A DNA stretch of 5,859 nucleotides from an uncultured Eubacteriales bacterium. GTDB lineage: Bacteria > Bacillota > Clostridia > Lachnospirales > Bianqueaceae. This document shows, one piece after another, positions 1 to 5,859 of the stretch (its first letter is position 1; every line of letters starts with the position of its first letter). The position numbers were made by a program, and so were the translations under genes. The notes below the pieces were generated by a model. The model saw only the letters and a program-made list of their open reading frames with translations, was not told the origin of the DNA and did not search any database. The DNA lies in NCBI GenBank assembly GCA_902782895.1, contig CACZPA010000281.1, positions 1 through 5,859 on the forward strand. Reading direction: 5' to 3'.

Positions 1-80
1 GGGCAAGGCGTGAGGCGGCAGACCTCGCGGCATGCCTGAAAAACCTTGCAAATATGCGGGGCAGCATGTATAATGAATAA
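1..80 (+). CDS. Probable C-terminal tail of an upstream gene (partial)
   Basis: Reading from base 3, this frame is open to a TAA at 78-80 and gives about 25 codons. The tail contains the pieces EAADLAACLKNLANM and GSMYNE, which have the look of an amphipathic helix at the end of a soluble protein. The other two plus frames stop earlier, at 11-13 and 37-39. The product cannot be identified from so little sequence. The call rests only on the open frame, plausible composition and the direction of the neighbouring genes. If it is real, the promoter of the next operon lies inside its last codons. It could also be chance open frame in an intergenic region. Confidence 0.4.
   Translation, partial: ARREAADLAACLKNLANMRGSMYNE
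46..74 (+). promoter_or_regulatory. Putative sigma-70/sigma-A promoter for the MATE-sbcD-sbcC operon
   Basis: A -35 box TTGCAA (46-51, four of six matches to TTGACA) is followed by an optimal 17-nt spacer and a perfect -10 box TATAAT (69-74). Transcription would start near base 81, just after the TAA of the presumed upstream gene and about 98 nt before the MATE start codon. This is the best promoter-like match I saw upstream of the operon. I found no equally good match directly before sbcD or sbcC, which fits a single transcript. It is a sequence-pattern call only. Confidence 0.55.
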
Positions 81-178
81 GTACCGCTTTAGCGGATTTA
101 AAGGAGAGACCGCTGCGTGAGGAAGAAATTGCCTCCGTGTGCGGATAGAGAATTCGGAGAGATACAAGGAGACGGAAC
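81..178 (+). other. 5' leader of the MATE operon with small competing hairpins
   Basis: This is the presumed untranslated leader. CCGC (84-87) can pair with GCGG (92-95) around a TTTA loop right at the 5' end. Alternatively AGCGG (91-95) can pair with CCGCT (110-114), placing the SD-like AAAGGAG (100-106) in a 14-nt loop. Further on, CTCCG (133-137) can pair with CGGAG (155-159), and the same CTCC could instead pair with the GGAG of the MATE ribosome binding site. None of these stems exceeds 5 bp, so they are weak. I recognise no known riboswitch or T-box motif. A possible GTG-started small ORF (117-191) is discussed in the findings. Confidence 0.3.
166..171 (+). promoter_or_regulatory. Ribosome binding site of the MATE gene
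   Basis: AAGGAG lies 7 nt before the ATG at 179. This supports that start over the next in-frame ATG at 188 (Met4), which would sit too far from the motif. Confidence 0.85.
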
Positions 179-1609
179 ATGTCGGATATGAATAGAAAAA
201 ACGGGATATTGAGCCGTTATATCGGGGACAGAGCTTTTTACAAAGCGACGCTGGCTGTGTTTCTCCCGATTATGCTGCAGAACGGCATTACCAATTTTGT
301 AGGTCTGCTCGACAACATTATGGTCGGGCAGATCGGAACCGAACAGATGACAGGAGTCGCCATCGCGAATCAGCTGATGGCGATTTTTAACCTGTGCATT
401 TTCGGAGGACTCTCCGGCGCGGGGATCTTCGGAGCACAGTATTTTGGCCAGAAAAACGACGAAGGCGCACGGTACACGATCCGCTTCAAGATCTGGATCT
501 GCATTGGACTGCTCGCGATTTTCACGGCGGTCTTTCTGATCTTCCGCGAACCGCTGATCCGGCTCTTCCTGTCGGAGGAAGGAGACAAAGTCGGAGACCT
601 CGACGCGACGCTGCGCTACAGCAGCGACTACCTGAATATCATGATTATCGGCATGTATCCTTTCGCGCTCTCGCAGATTTACTCGACGTTCCTGCGGGAG
701 GACAAGGAGACGCTGCTGCCGATGATCGCCAGTACGACAGCGGTTCTGACCAATCTTTTCTTCAATTATGTGCTGATCTTCGGACATTTCGGAGCGCCGG
801 CCATGGGCTGTATCGGAGCGGCGGTCGCGACACTGATCAGCCGTGTGGTGGAGGTCTGCATCGTCGTTGTCGTGCCGCATCTGAAAACAGCGAAATATAC
901 GGTGCTTAAAGGGCTGTACCGTTCGCTGCGCATCCCGAAGAATCTGGTCAAGAAGATGACGGTCACGAGCTTCCCGCTGCTGCTCAATGAAGCGCTCTGG
1001 TCGCTCGCGATCACGGTTGTCATGCAGTGCTATTCCGTCAGAGGACTTGCTGCGGTCGCGGCCGTCAATATCTGCGGAACCGTGGCAAATCTGTTCAACA
1101 TCTTCTTCTTCGCGTGCGGCGCGTCGATTTCGATCATCGTCGGGCAGCTGCTCGGCGCCGGCAAGATCGAAGAAGCGCGGGACACGGACCGCAAGCTGAT
1201 CGCTTTCGCGGCAGCGGGAAGCGTTGTGACAGGGCTGCTGCTCGCGGCTTCGTCGCCTTTTATCCCGAAAATCTACAATACGGCGGATTCGGTCCGGACG
1301 CTCGCGACGCAGATGATGCTCGTGCTGGCGGCTTCAATGCCGATCCACGCGTTCAACCATTCCTGCTATTTTACGATGCGGTCGGGCGGACAGACGGTCA
1401 TAACGTTTTTCTTTGACAGCGTGTATACGTGGGTCGTAAACGTTACGCTTGCCTTTACGCTGTCACGATTCACGGATATGCCGATCGTATGGATCTATTT
1501 CTGCATACAGTTTTCGGAGATTATCAAGACCTTTATCGGAGGCTACCTGGTACATAAAGGTGTCTGGGCGCATAACGTCGTCGGGACGCCGCAGGAGGAT
1601 ATTACATGA
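179..1609 (+). CDS. MATE family efflux transporter (multidrug/cation antiporter)
   Basis: This is a 476-residue integral membrane protein of the MATE family (NorM/MepA/DinF type). Such proteins export cationic drugs or metabolites across the cytoplasmic membrane in exchange for Na+ or H+. The length is typical, and about twelve hydrophobic segments can be seen, roughly at residues 22-42, 58-80, 103-123, 150-172, 181-202, 210-232, 262-284, 293-318, 340-362, 375-397, 405-427 and 435-458. Family landmarks are LDNIMVG (44-50) after the first helix, YFGQKN (88-93), NYVLIFG (196-202) followed by a Gly/Ala-rich GCIGAAVAT (210-218), and GQLLGAG (322-328) in the second half, where it mirrors the first-half GAQYFGQ. 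This is the two-lobe internal repeat of MATE proteins. A strong RBS and an upstream promoter support the start. The stop overlaps the sbcD start by 4 nt (ATGA). Substrate and coupling ion cannot be told from sequence. The family call is secure; the subfamily is not assigned. Confidence 0.95.
   Translation: MSDMNRKNGILSRYIGDRAFYKATLAVFLPIMLQNGITNFVGLLDNIMVGQIGTEQMTGVAIANQLMAIFNLCIFGGLSGAGIFGAQYFGQKNDEGARYTIRFKIWICIGLLAIFTAVFLIFREPLIRLFLSEEGDKVGDLDATLRYSSDYLNIMIIGMYPFALSQIYSTFLREDKETLLPMIASTTAVLTNLFFNYVLIFGHFGAPAMGCIGAAVATLISRVVEVCIVVVVPHLKTAKYTVLKGLYRSLRIPKNLVKKMTVTSFPLLLNEALWSLAITVVMQCYSVRGLAAVAAVNICGTVANLFNIFFFACGASISIIVGQLLGAGKIEEARDTDRKLIAFAAAGSVVTGLLLAASSPFIPKIYNTADSVRTLATQMMLVLAASMPIHAFNHSCYFTMRSGGQTVITFFFDSVYTWVVNVTLAFTLSRFTDMPIVWIYFCIQFSEIIKTFIGGYLVHKGVWAHNVVGTPQEDIT
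1593..1598 (+). promoter_or_regulatory. Ribosome binding site of sbcD
   Basis: A perfect AGGAGG lies within the last codons of the MATE gene, 7 nt before the sbcD ATG at 1606. It fixes the start and indicates independent initiation or re-initiation at the ATGA overlap. Confidence 0.9.
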
Positions 1610-2760
1610 AATTTCTGCATATTTCGGACTTACATCTGGGGGTTCAGGTGTATGGTTATTCCATGCTGGAGGAGCAGGAGAACACGCTGAAACAGGTGCT
1701 TGCCTATGCCGCGGAGCAGAAGGCTGATGCCATCGTGCTGGCGGGCGATCTGTATGACCGTTCCCTGCCCGGAGCGGACGCGGTGGATCTGCTCGATCGA
1801 TTCCTGACGCAGGCGCCTTGCCCGGTGCTTGCAATCAGCGGAAACCATGATTCAGCGGAGCGGGTCGGCTATGGTTCCGGGATCTTCGCGAAGGCGGGGA
1901 TCCACATGCAGGGAAAACTGCAAAAGCCGTTGTATGCGTGGGATTTTACGGACGCGTGGGGGACGGTACGCTTTTATTTTCTGCCGTTTGTGCGGCCGGA
2001 GACCGCAAGACAGCTGGGCTGCGAGGCCAGGACTACACAGGATGCCGTGGACTGGATGCTGCAGGAGGCAAGAGAAGAGGCCGCCGCGTGCAAGGCAGTG
2101 GATCCGGCTTTCCGAGCGGTGCTGATCGCACATCAGTATTTAGTCGCGGACAAAACGGCAGACGCCGCCGCGGATGATATCGTGGTCGGAGGGACGGATC
2201 TTGTGCGTGTATCGACGATGGACGGGTTTGATTACTGCGCGCTTGGTCATATCCATGGACGGGGACCGGTGAAGGACGGCAGCTGGTACAGTGGATCGAT
2301 CCTACCGTACTCCTTCAAGAACGCGGGACCGCATGGCGGGCTTCTTGTGGAGATCGCCGCCGCGGGGACAGTAACGGTGGAACCTGTGGATTTCACGCCG
2401 CTGCACGCCTGGAGGACGCTGAAAGGGCCTATCGCGGAGCTGACCGCGCCGGAGAATGTGGCCGACGGCGATCCGGAGGACTATATCTACGCCGTGCTGA
2501 CCGATGATAACGTGACGGATGCGCACGAACGGCTCGCGACTGTTTTCCCGAACCTGATGGGGATTGATTTTGACAACGCGCGAACCCGTGCCGCCGGTGT
2601 TTTTGCGGACGGAGAAAGGCCTGCGGAGCTTCCGGAGATGGAGAGTCTGGACCGGCTTTTCGCGGATTTCTACGAAAAACAGAACGGATCAGCGCTTTCT
2701 GACGACCAGTTTGAAACAATTCGGAAGATCCTGCACGACGCGAAGGAGGCAGAGCGATGA
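1606..2760 (+). CDS. sbcD: SbcCD nuclease subunit D (Mre11-like phosphoesterase)
   Basis: This 384-residue protein is the nuclease subunit of the SbcCD complex. In the family it acts as a Mn2+-dependent 3'-5' double-strand exonuclease and single-strand endonuclease that opens hairpins and trims blocked DNA ends in the cytoplasm. All calcineurin-like phosphoesterase motifs are present in order: HISDLHLG (5-12, metal ligands D8 and H10), AGDLYDR (46-52, D48), SGNHD (78-82, N80 and catalytic H81), AHQY (175-178, H176) and GHIHG (214-218, H215 and H217). From about residue 265 to the end lies the less conserved SbcD C-terminal capping and SbcC-binding region. The length is close to the usual 370-410 residues, so the protein looks full length. 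It begins in the ATGA of the MATE gene and ends in the ATGA that starts sbcC. Both junctions suggest coupled translation and stoichiometric production with SbcC. No key residue is missing. Confidence 0.97.
   Translation: MKFLHISDLHLGVQVYGYSMLEEQENTLKQVLAYAAEQKADAIVLAGDLYDRSLPGADAVDLLDRFLTQAPCPVLAISGNHDSAERVGYGSGIFAKAGIHMQGKLQKPLYAWDFTDAWGTVRFYFLPFVRPETARQLGCEARTTQDAVDWMLQEAREEAAACKAVDPAFRAVLIAHQYLVADKTADAAADDIVVGGTDLVRVSTMDGFDYCALGHIHGRGPVKDGSWYSGSILPYSFKNAGPHGGLLVEIAAAGTVTVEPVDFTPLHAWRTLKGPIAELTAPENVADGDPEDYIYAVLTDDNVTDAHERLATVFPNLMGIDFDNARTRAAGVFADGERPAELPEMESLDRLFADFYEKQNGSALSDDQFETIRKILHDAKEAER
2743..2749 (+). promoter_or_regulatory. Ribosome binding site of sbcC
   Basis: AAGGAGG inside the 3' end of sbcD lies 7 nt before the sbcC ATG at 2757, the same spacing as at the MATE and sbcD starts. 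Confidence 0.9.
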
Positions 2761-5492
2761 AACCGGTACAGTTGATTCTGGAAGGCTTTGGACCATTCGC
2801 GGGGACGGAGACGATCGATTTTACCGGACTCGATGGACTGTTCCTGATCACCGGAGATACCGGCGCTGGCAAAACAACGATTTTTGACGGCATCGCGTAT
2901 GCACTGTACGGAGAGGCGAGCGGGGAGAACCGCACCGTCGATACGATCCGCAGCCAGTACGCTTCGGTCGGAACACCGACGCGGGCAGAACTGGTTTTTG
3001 AAGAGCACGGCAAGAAGTACACAATCGAGCGCAGTCCGCGCTATATGAGACCGCGCAGGGACGGAAAAGGTATGACACAGGAGCTTCCCAAGGCGACGCT
3101 GACGCTGCCGACAGGTGAAGTGATCGTGAAGCAGGACGCCGTCAACCGCAAAGTCGAAGAGATTCTGGGGCTGAATTTCCGCCAGTTTAAGCAGGTCGCG
3201 ATGATCGCGCAGGGCGAGTTCCGTAATCTGCTGCTCGCAGGATCGGACGAGCGGGGCGAGATTTTCCGGAAGGTTTTCCACACGGAGGACTGCCAGTATC
3301 TCCAGAAGATGCTTAAATCGGCCGCTGCGGACTCCAGAGAAAAAGTGGAAAACCGCAAGAAAGAGATTCTGGCGCAGTTGGGTCTTGTTGTGTTGTCAGA
3401 AAGCCGGAAGGACGAGCTGACAGAGCTTTTAAAGAGCGAATCCGTCTATGGCGCGGCGCAGATTCTGCCCCTGATCGAAGAAGAAATCGACGAGAGCGGT
3501 AAACAGTCCATCGTGCTGCAGGCAGCGGAGGAAAAGAATGAAGCAAGGCAGCAGGAGGTCCAGAAACTGCTGGACGGCTGGACGGCTTTGGCGGAAGCGC
3601 AGGGGAAACTGGCGGATCAGCGGACACTGATAGCCGGACAGGAAGAGCGTCTGCAGGCGGCGCGCACGATCCTGCAGGAAGCGCAGCAAAGCCGCGCGAG
3701 AATCGAGGAGTGCCGCAGATTGGCACAGGAGCTCGATCACAGGATCACGGCAAGGCAGGCGGCGGATGCGGCATGGATCAAACGGCAGACCGCCGAAGAG
3801 AACAAGATAAAGGCAGACAAGACGCTGGTTGACCGCCGGCAGAACGTCGAGACGCTGAAGGCAAAGCAGACGAGCCTATGGGCAGCCATCCAGGCGGAGG
3901 AGTCTCTGCCGGCTGCAAAAACAGCCGTTCTGACAGCGATCGAGGCGCAGAAGACGCGGCTCGAGCAGGTGAAGACCGCCCAGAAATGTCTGAACGACGG
4001 TCTGGCCGCCCGCAGACAATACGACGAGAAGCAGAAAGCTTTTCTGGATGCAAACAGCAAAACATTGAGAGCGCAGAAGGATTATAACGATGCGCAGACG
4101 GCCTGGTATCATGCTCAGGCGGGTATTCTTGCAGTGAATCTGCAGGAAGGACAGCCTTGCCCGGTCTGCGGAGCCGTGCATCATCTAGTGTTGGCGCATC
4201 GCGATCCGGCGGCCCCGACCGAGCAGCAGCTCAAAGAGCTGCAGAAGGTCTATCAGAAACTGGAAGAAAAGCGCTCGGAGAGCGCACAGGCCGCCGCCGC
4301 GCTGAAGTCCAAGGTCGAGACGCTGCGGGAGCAGTTTGCCGCGTATGGGTTTAAGGCGGAGGAGCTGGACCAGACTGCGGAGAGCAGCCGTTTAGCCGCG
4401 CTCGAAGCGGACAAGAGGAAAATCGAAGCGCGCGAGACGGCTCTGGAAACAAACCGCAAGGCCTATGAGCAGCTGCGGACGGATATCGAGAAGGAGCAGC
4501 ACAGCATAGAAGAGGCGCAGAAAGCGGCTTCCGACGCGGCGGTAGTTTTCGCGCAGCTGGACAGCGAATACAGGACCCAGGCGGAGCTTGGCGGAGATGT
4601 TACGGTTGCGGATCTGACCAAGGAACAGGCGGATCTGCGGCAGGAGGCCAAGACCCTGCAGGAAAGCCTTGATAAAGCGGAGGCCGATGAGCGGACGCTG
4701 ACAGAGGAGCAAAAGAAGGATCAGGGCATTCTGCAGACGCTGCAGAGCGCGGCGGACGCAAAGGCCGCGATGATGGCCGGCCAGCCTTCTGAAGCGGATC
4801 TGACACGTGAAAAGGCAGCTCTGACCGCAGACCGCCAGACGATCCGCGACCGCCTGAATGAAGAAAACGCGCGGATCAAGCAGAATACAGCTGCCCTGCA
4901 GAATTGCAAGGCGTCCCTTTCCGCGCTGGAGGATGAGAACAGGATTTACGCGGAGGATCTGAATCTCTCGCAGATCGCAAACGGCGAGGCCGCGGGCAAG
5001 ATCAAGCTCGCGTTTGAGCAGTACATTCAGGCGTTCTACTTTGAGAGGATCCTGGACTTCGCGAACGCGCGGCTGACCGCAATCAGCAGCGGCCGGTACA
5101 CATTGCTGCGGCAGACAGAGGTGCAGGACCGCAGGAGCGCGGCAGGGCTCGGTATAGAGGTGCTGGACCATTTTACCGGCAAGACGCGCCCGGCCTCATC
5201 GCTTTCGGGCGGAGAATCTTTCCTCGCGTCGCTGTCCCTGGCACTTGGACTTTCTGACGTCATTACAGCCTTTGCGGGCGGAATCGAGGTTGACGCGATT
5301 TTCATCGACGAGGGATTCGGATCGCTCGACAAAAGCGCGCTGGAGCAGGTGATTGGTGCGCTTGGCAAGCTGTCGGACGGCAGACGGATGGTCGGAGTGA
5401 TCTCCCATGTGGAGGAGCTTGGCACCGCGATCCCGAAGCAGATCCGCGTGCAGAAAACCCGTCAGGGGAGTCATCTGAACACGATCCTGTAA
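2757..5492 (+). CDS. sbcC: SbcCD nuclease subunit C (Rad50-like SMC ATPase)
   Basis: This 911-residue protein is the ATPase and DNA-clamp subunit of SbcCD. ATP-driven engagement of two SbcC heads controls SbcD nuclease access to DNA ends. The N-terminal ATPase lobe (about 1-175) carries a Walker A motif GDTGAGKTT (33-41, K39) and a Q-loop AQGEF (151-155, Q152). Two long Gln/Glu/Ala/Lys-rich coiled-coil arms (about 180-465 and 475-735) flank a zinc hook, CPVCG (468-472, C468 and C471, coded at 4158-4172), through which two SbcC molecules join. The C-terminal lobe carries the ABC signature LSGGES (816-821), Walker B IFIDE (848-852, with D851 and catalytic E852), the D-loop SLD (856-858) and the switch histidine H884 in VISHVEEL. 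Every functional motif is present. It is shorter than the E. coli protein (1048 residues), and the difference appears to lie in the coiled coils. Translation is coupled to sbcD through a 4-nt overlap. Confidence 0.98.
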   Translation: MKPVQLILEGFGPFAGTETIDFTGLDGLFLITGDTGAGKTTIFDGIAYALYGEASGENRTVDTIRSQYASVGTPTRAELVFEEHGKKYTIERSPRYMRPRRDGKGMTQELPKATLTLPTGEVIVKQDAVNRKVEEILGLNFRQFKQVAMIAQGEFRNLLLAGSDERGEIFRKVFHTEDCQYLQKMLKSAAADSREKVENRKKEILAQLGLVVLSESRKDELTELLKSESVYGAAQILPLIEEEIDESGKQSIVLQAAEEKNEARQQEVQKLLDGWTALAEAQGKLADQRTLIAGQEERLQAARTILQEAQQSRARIEECRRLAQELDHRITARQAADAAWIKRQTAEENKIKADKTLVDRRQNVETLKAKQTSLWAAIQAEESLPAAKTAVLTAIEAQKTRLEQVKTAQKCLNDGLAARRQYDEKQKAFLDANSKTLRAQKDYNDAQTAWYHAQAGILAVNLQEGQPCPVCGAVHHLVLAHRDPAAPTEQQLKELQKVYQKLEEKRSESAQAAAALKSKVETLREQFAAYGFKAEELDQTAESSRLAALEADKRKIEARETALETNRKAYEQLRTDIEKEQHSIEEAQKAASDAAVVFAQLDSEYRTQAELGGDVTVADLTKEQADLRQEAKTLQESLDKAEADERTLTEEQKKDQGILQTLQSAADAKAAMMAGQPSEADLTREKAALTADRQTIRDRLNEENARIKQNTAALQNCKASLSALEDENRIYAEDLNLSQIANGEAAGKIKLAFEQYIQAFYFERILDFANARLTAISSGRYTLLRQTEVQDRRSAAGLGIEVLDHFTGKTRPASSLSGGESFLASLSLALGLSDVITAFAGGIEVDAIFIDEGFGSLDKSALEQVIGALGKLSDGRRMVGVISHVEELGTAIPKQIRVQKTRQGSHLNTIL

Positions 5493-5498
5493 GGCAAC

Positions 5499-5516
5499 GG
5501 GCGAGCGCCGGCGCCC
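5499..5516 (+). terminator. GC-rich hairpin after sbcC, weak or non-canonical terminator
   Basis: GGGCG (5499-5503) can pair with CGCCC (5512-5516) around an 8-nt loop. The inner sequence also contains a perfect 10-bp palindrome, GCGCCGGCGC (5505-5514). It begins 7 nt after the sbcC stop codon. What follows is ATATTACC and not a run of T, so it is not a standard Rho-independent terminator. It may cause pausing, protect the mRNA 3' end, or have no role. Read-through into the gene at 5543 is quite possible. Confidence 0.3.
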
Positions 5517-5532
5517 ATATTACCGGCTTGAC

Positions 5533-5536
5533 GGAG
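5533..5536 (+). promoter_or_regulatory. Probable ribosome binding site of the right-edge gene
   Basis: GGAG lies 6 nt before the ATG at 5543. It is weaker than the AAGGAG and AGGAGG sites of the three genes before it, but its spacing is suitable and it favours this start over the in-frame TTG at 5528. Confidence 0.55.
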
Positions 5537-5542
5537 TCTGAC

Positions 5543-5859
5543 ATGAAAGAATTACGATATGAGAACCGCTGTCTGAGGACGCGGACCGGCAAACGGCTCT
5601 TCGGGCCGGTTGGCAGAAGAGCGTGGGTCACTTGGCTGGATCCGGTTCCGGGATTTGCCGGGCGGATCGATTTCATACACAAGACGAATCTGACGGAGCT
5701 TTTCACGGTCCGGCCGGAGGGGATTCCGGAGCCGGACTGGGCTCTCGCGAAGACAGTCTGGACGCCGTATGACCTGACGCTTACCTTCGCGAATGATGAT
5801 TTCGCGCTGGAAGAGACAAAACTGCTGCTCGAGAGCGATCTGGCAGTGTCGCTGCAGAA
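5543..5859 (+). CDS. Unrecognised protein, N-terminal part (runs off the window)
   Basis: An ATG at 5543 opens a frame with no stop through the window end, giving 105 codons of an incomplete gene. The start reads MKELRYENRCLRTRTGKRLF and later segments include RAWVTWLDPVPGFAGRIDF, FTVRPEGIPEPDW and KTVWTPYDLTLTF. There is no signal peptide and no membrane segment in this part. The many aromatic residues and alternating short hydrophobic stretches suggest a beta-rich fold, such as the beta-sandwich at the front of some carbohydrate-active enzymes, but that is only an impression and I recognise no family motif. Codon use matches its neighbours, which supports a real gene. It lies 50 nt after sbcC on the same strand and may be an extra member of the operon or have its own promoter. 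Confidence 0.8.
   Translation, partial: MKELRYENRCLRTRTGKRLFGPVGRRAWVTWLDPVPGFAGRIDFIHKTNLTELFTVRPEGIPEPDWALAKTVWTPYDLTLTFANDDFALEETKLLLESDLAVSLQ

Noticed and set aside
98..880. Long minus-strand open frame (260 codons) opposite the MATE gene start
   Set aside because: It lies antisense to a well-supported MATE gene, has a charged low-complexity translation rich in Arg, Asp and Gln with no recognisable domain, and is typical of antisense open frames in GC-rich coding DNA.
2429..3281. Overlapping minus-strand open frames (197 and 203 codons) across the sbcD-sbcC junction
   Set aside because: Both sense genes are intact here, with an RBS and Walker A motif in place; the antisense frames show no domain.
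3500..4950. Repetitive-looking CAG/GCAG/GAGG-rich sequence in the middle of sbcC
   Set aside because: This is codon-level repetition from Gln/Glu/Ala/Lys-rich coiled-coil coding sequence and not a DNA tandem repeat or CRISPR array; no unit recurs at regular spacing.
4392..5171. Long minus-strand open frame (259 codons) opposite sbcC
   Set aside because: It covers the coiled-coil and C-terminal head coding region of sbcC, which has full motif support; the antisense translation has no motif and reflects codon bias.
5528..5558. TTGACG ... TACGAT promoter-like pair before the right-edge gene
   Set aside because: The spacer is 19 nt, the -10 match is poor, and transcription would start inside the coding region after the chosen ATG.

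Overview
The window is a compact, plus-strand, GC-rich bacterial segment. It holds a short operon: a MATE-family multidrug/cation antiporter (179-1609), then the two subunits of the SbcCD (bacterial Mre11-Rad50) nuclease, sbcD (1606-2760) and sbcC (2757-5492). The protein families are clear from motifs. The strong AGGAGG-type ribosome binding sites, the TATAAT-type promoter, the tight ATGA gene overlaps and the protein styles suggest a GC-rich member of the Bacillota, perhaps a gut-type Clostridia. That taxonomic guess is inference from style and not a database match.

Layout. Bases 1-80 look like the 3' end of an upstream gene that ends in TAA at 78-80. A good sigma-70/sigma-A type promoter (TTGCAA, 17-nt spacer, perfect TATAAT) lies inside that tail and would start a transcript near base 81. 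A leader of about 98 nt follows, with small competing hairpins, and precedes the MATE gene. The MATE and sbcD genes overlap by 4 nt, as do sbcD and sbcC, and each downstream gene has a strong Shine-Dalgarno sequence 7 nt before its ATG. The three genes are therefore probably co-transcribed and translationally coupled. After sbcC there is a 50-nt gap with a GC-rich hairpin but no U-tract, then the start of an unrecognised gene (5543 onward) that runs off the window.

How the genes work together. SbcD (metallo-phosphoesterase nuclease) and SbcC (ABC-type ATPase with long coiled coils and a CxxC zinc hook) form one complex that cuts DNA hairpins and processes blocked or broken DNA ends. Every catalytic motif expected of both subunits is present, so the complex looks functional. 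The MATE exporter has no established mechanistic link to SbcCD. Sharing an operon may reflect a common stress context or simple gene packing.

I found no mobile element, CRISPR array, tRNA, rRNA or convincing novel system. The less ordinary observations are the coupling of a MATE gene to sbcDC, the structured leader with a possible small ORF, the rather short SbcC, and the unidentified gene at the right edge.
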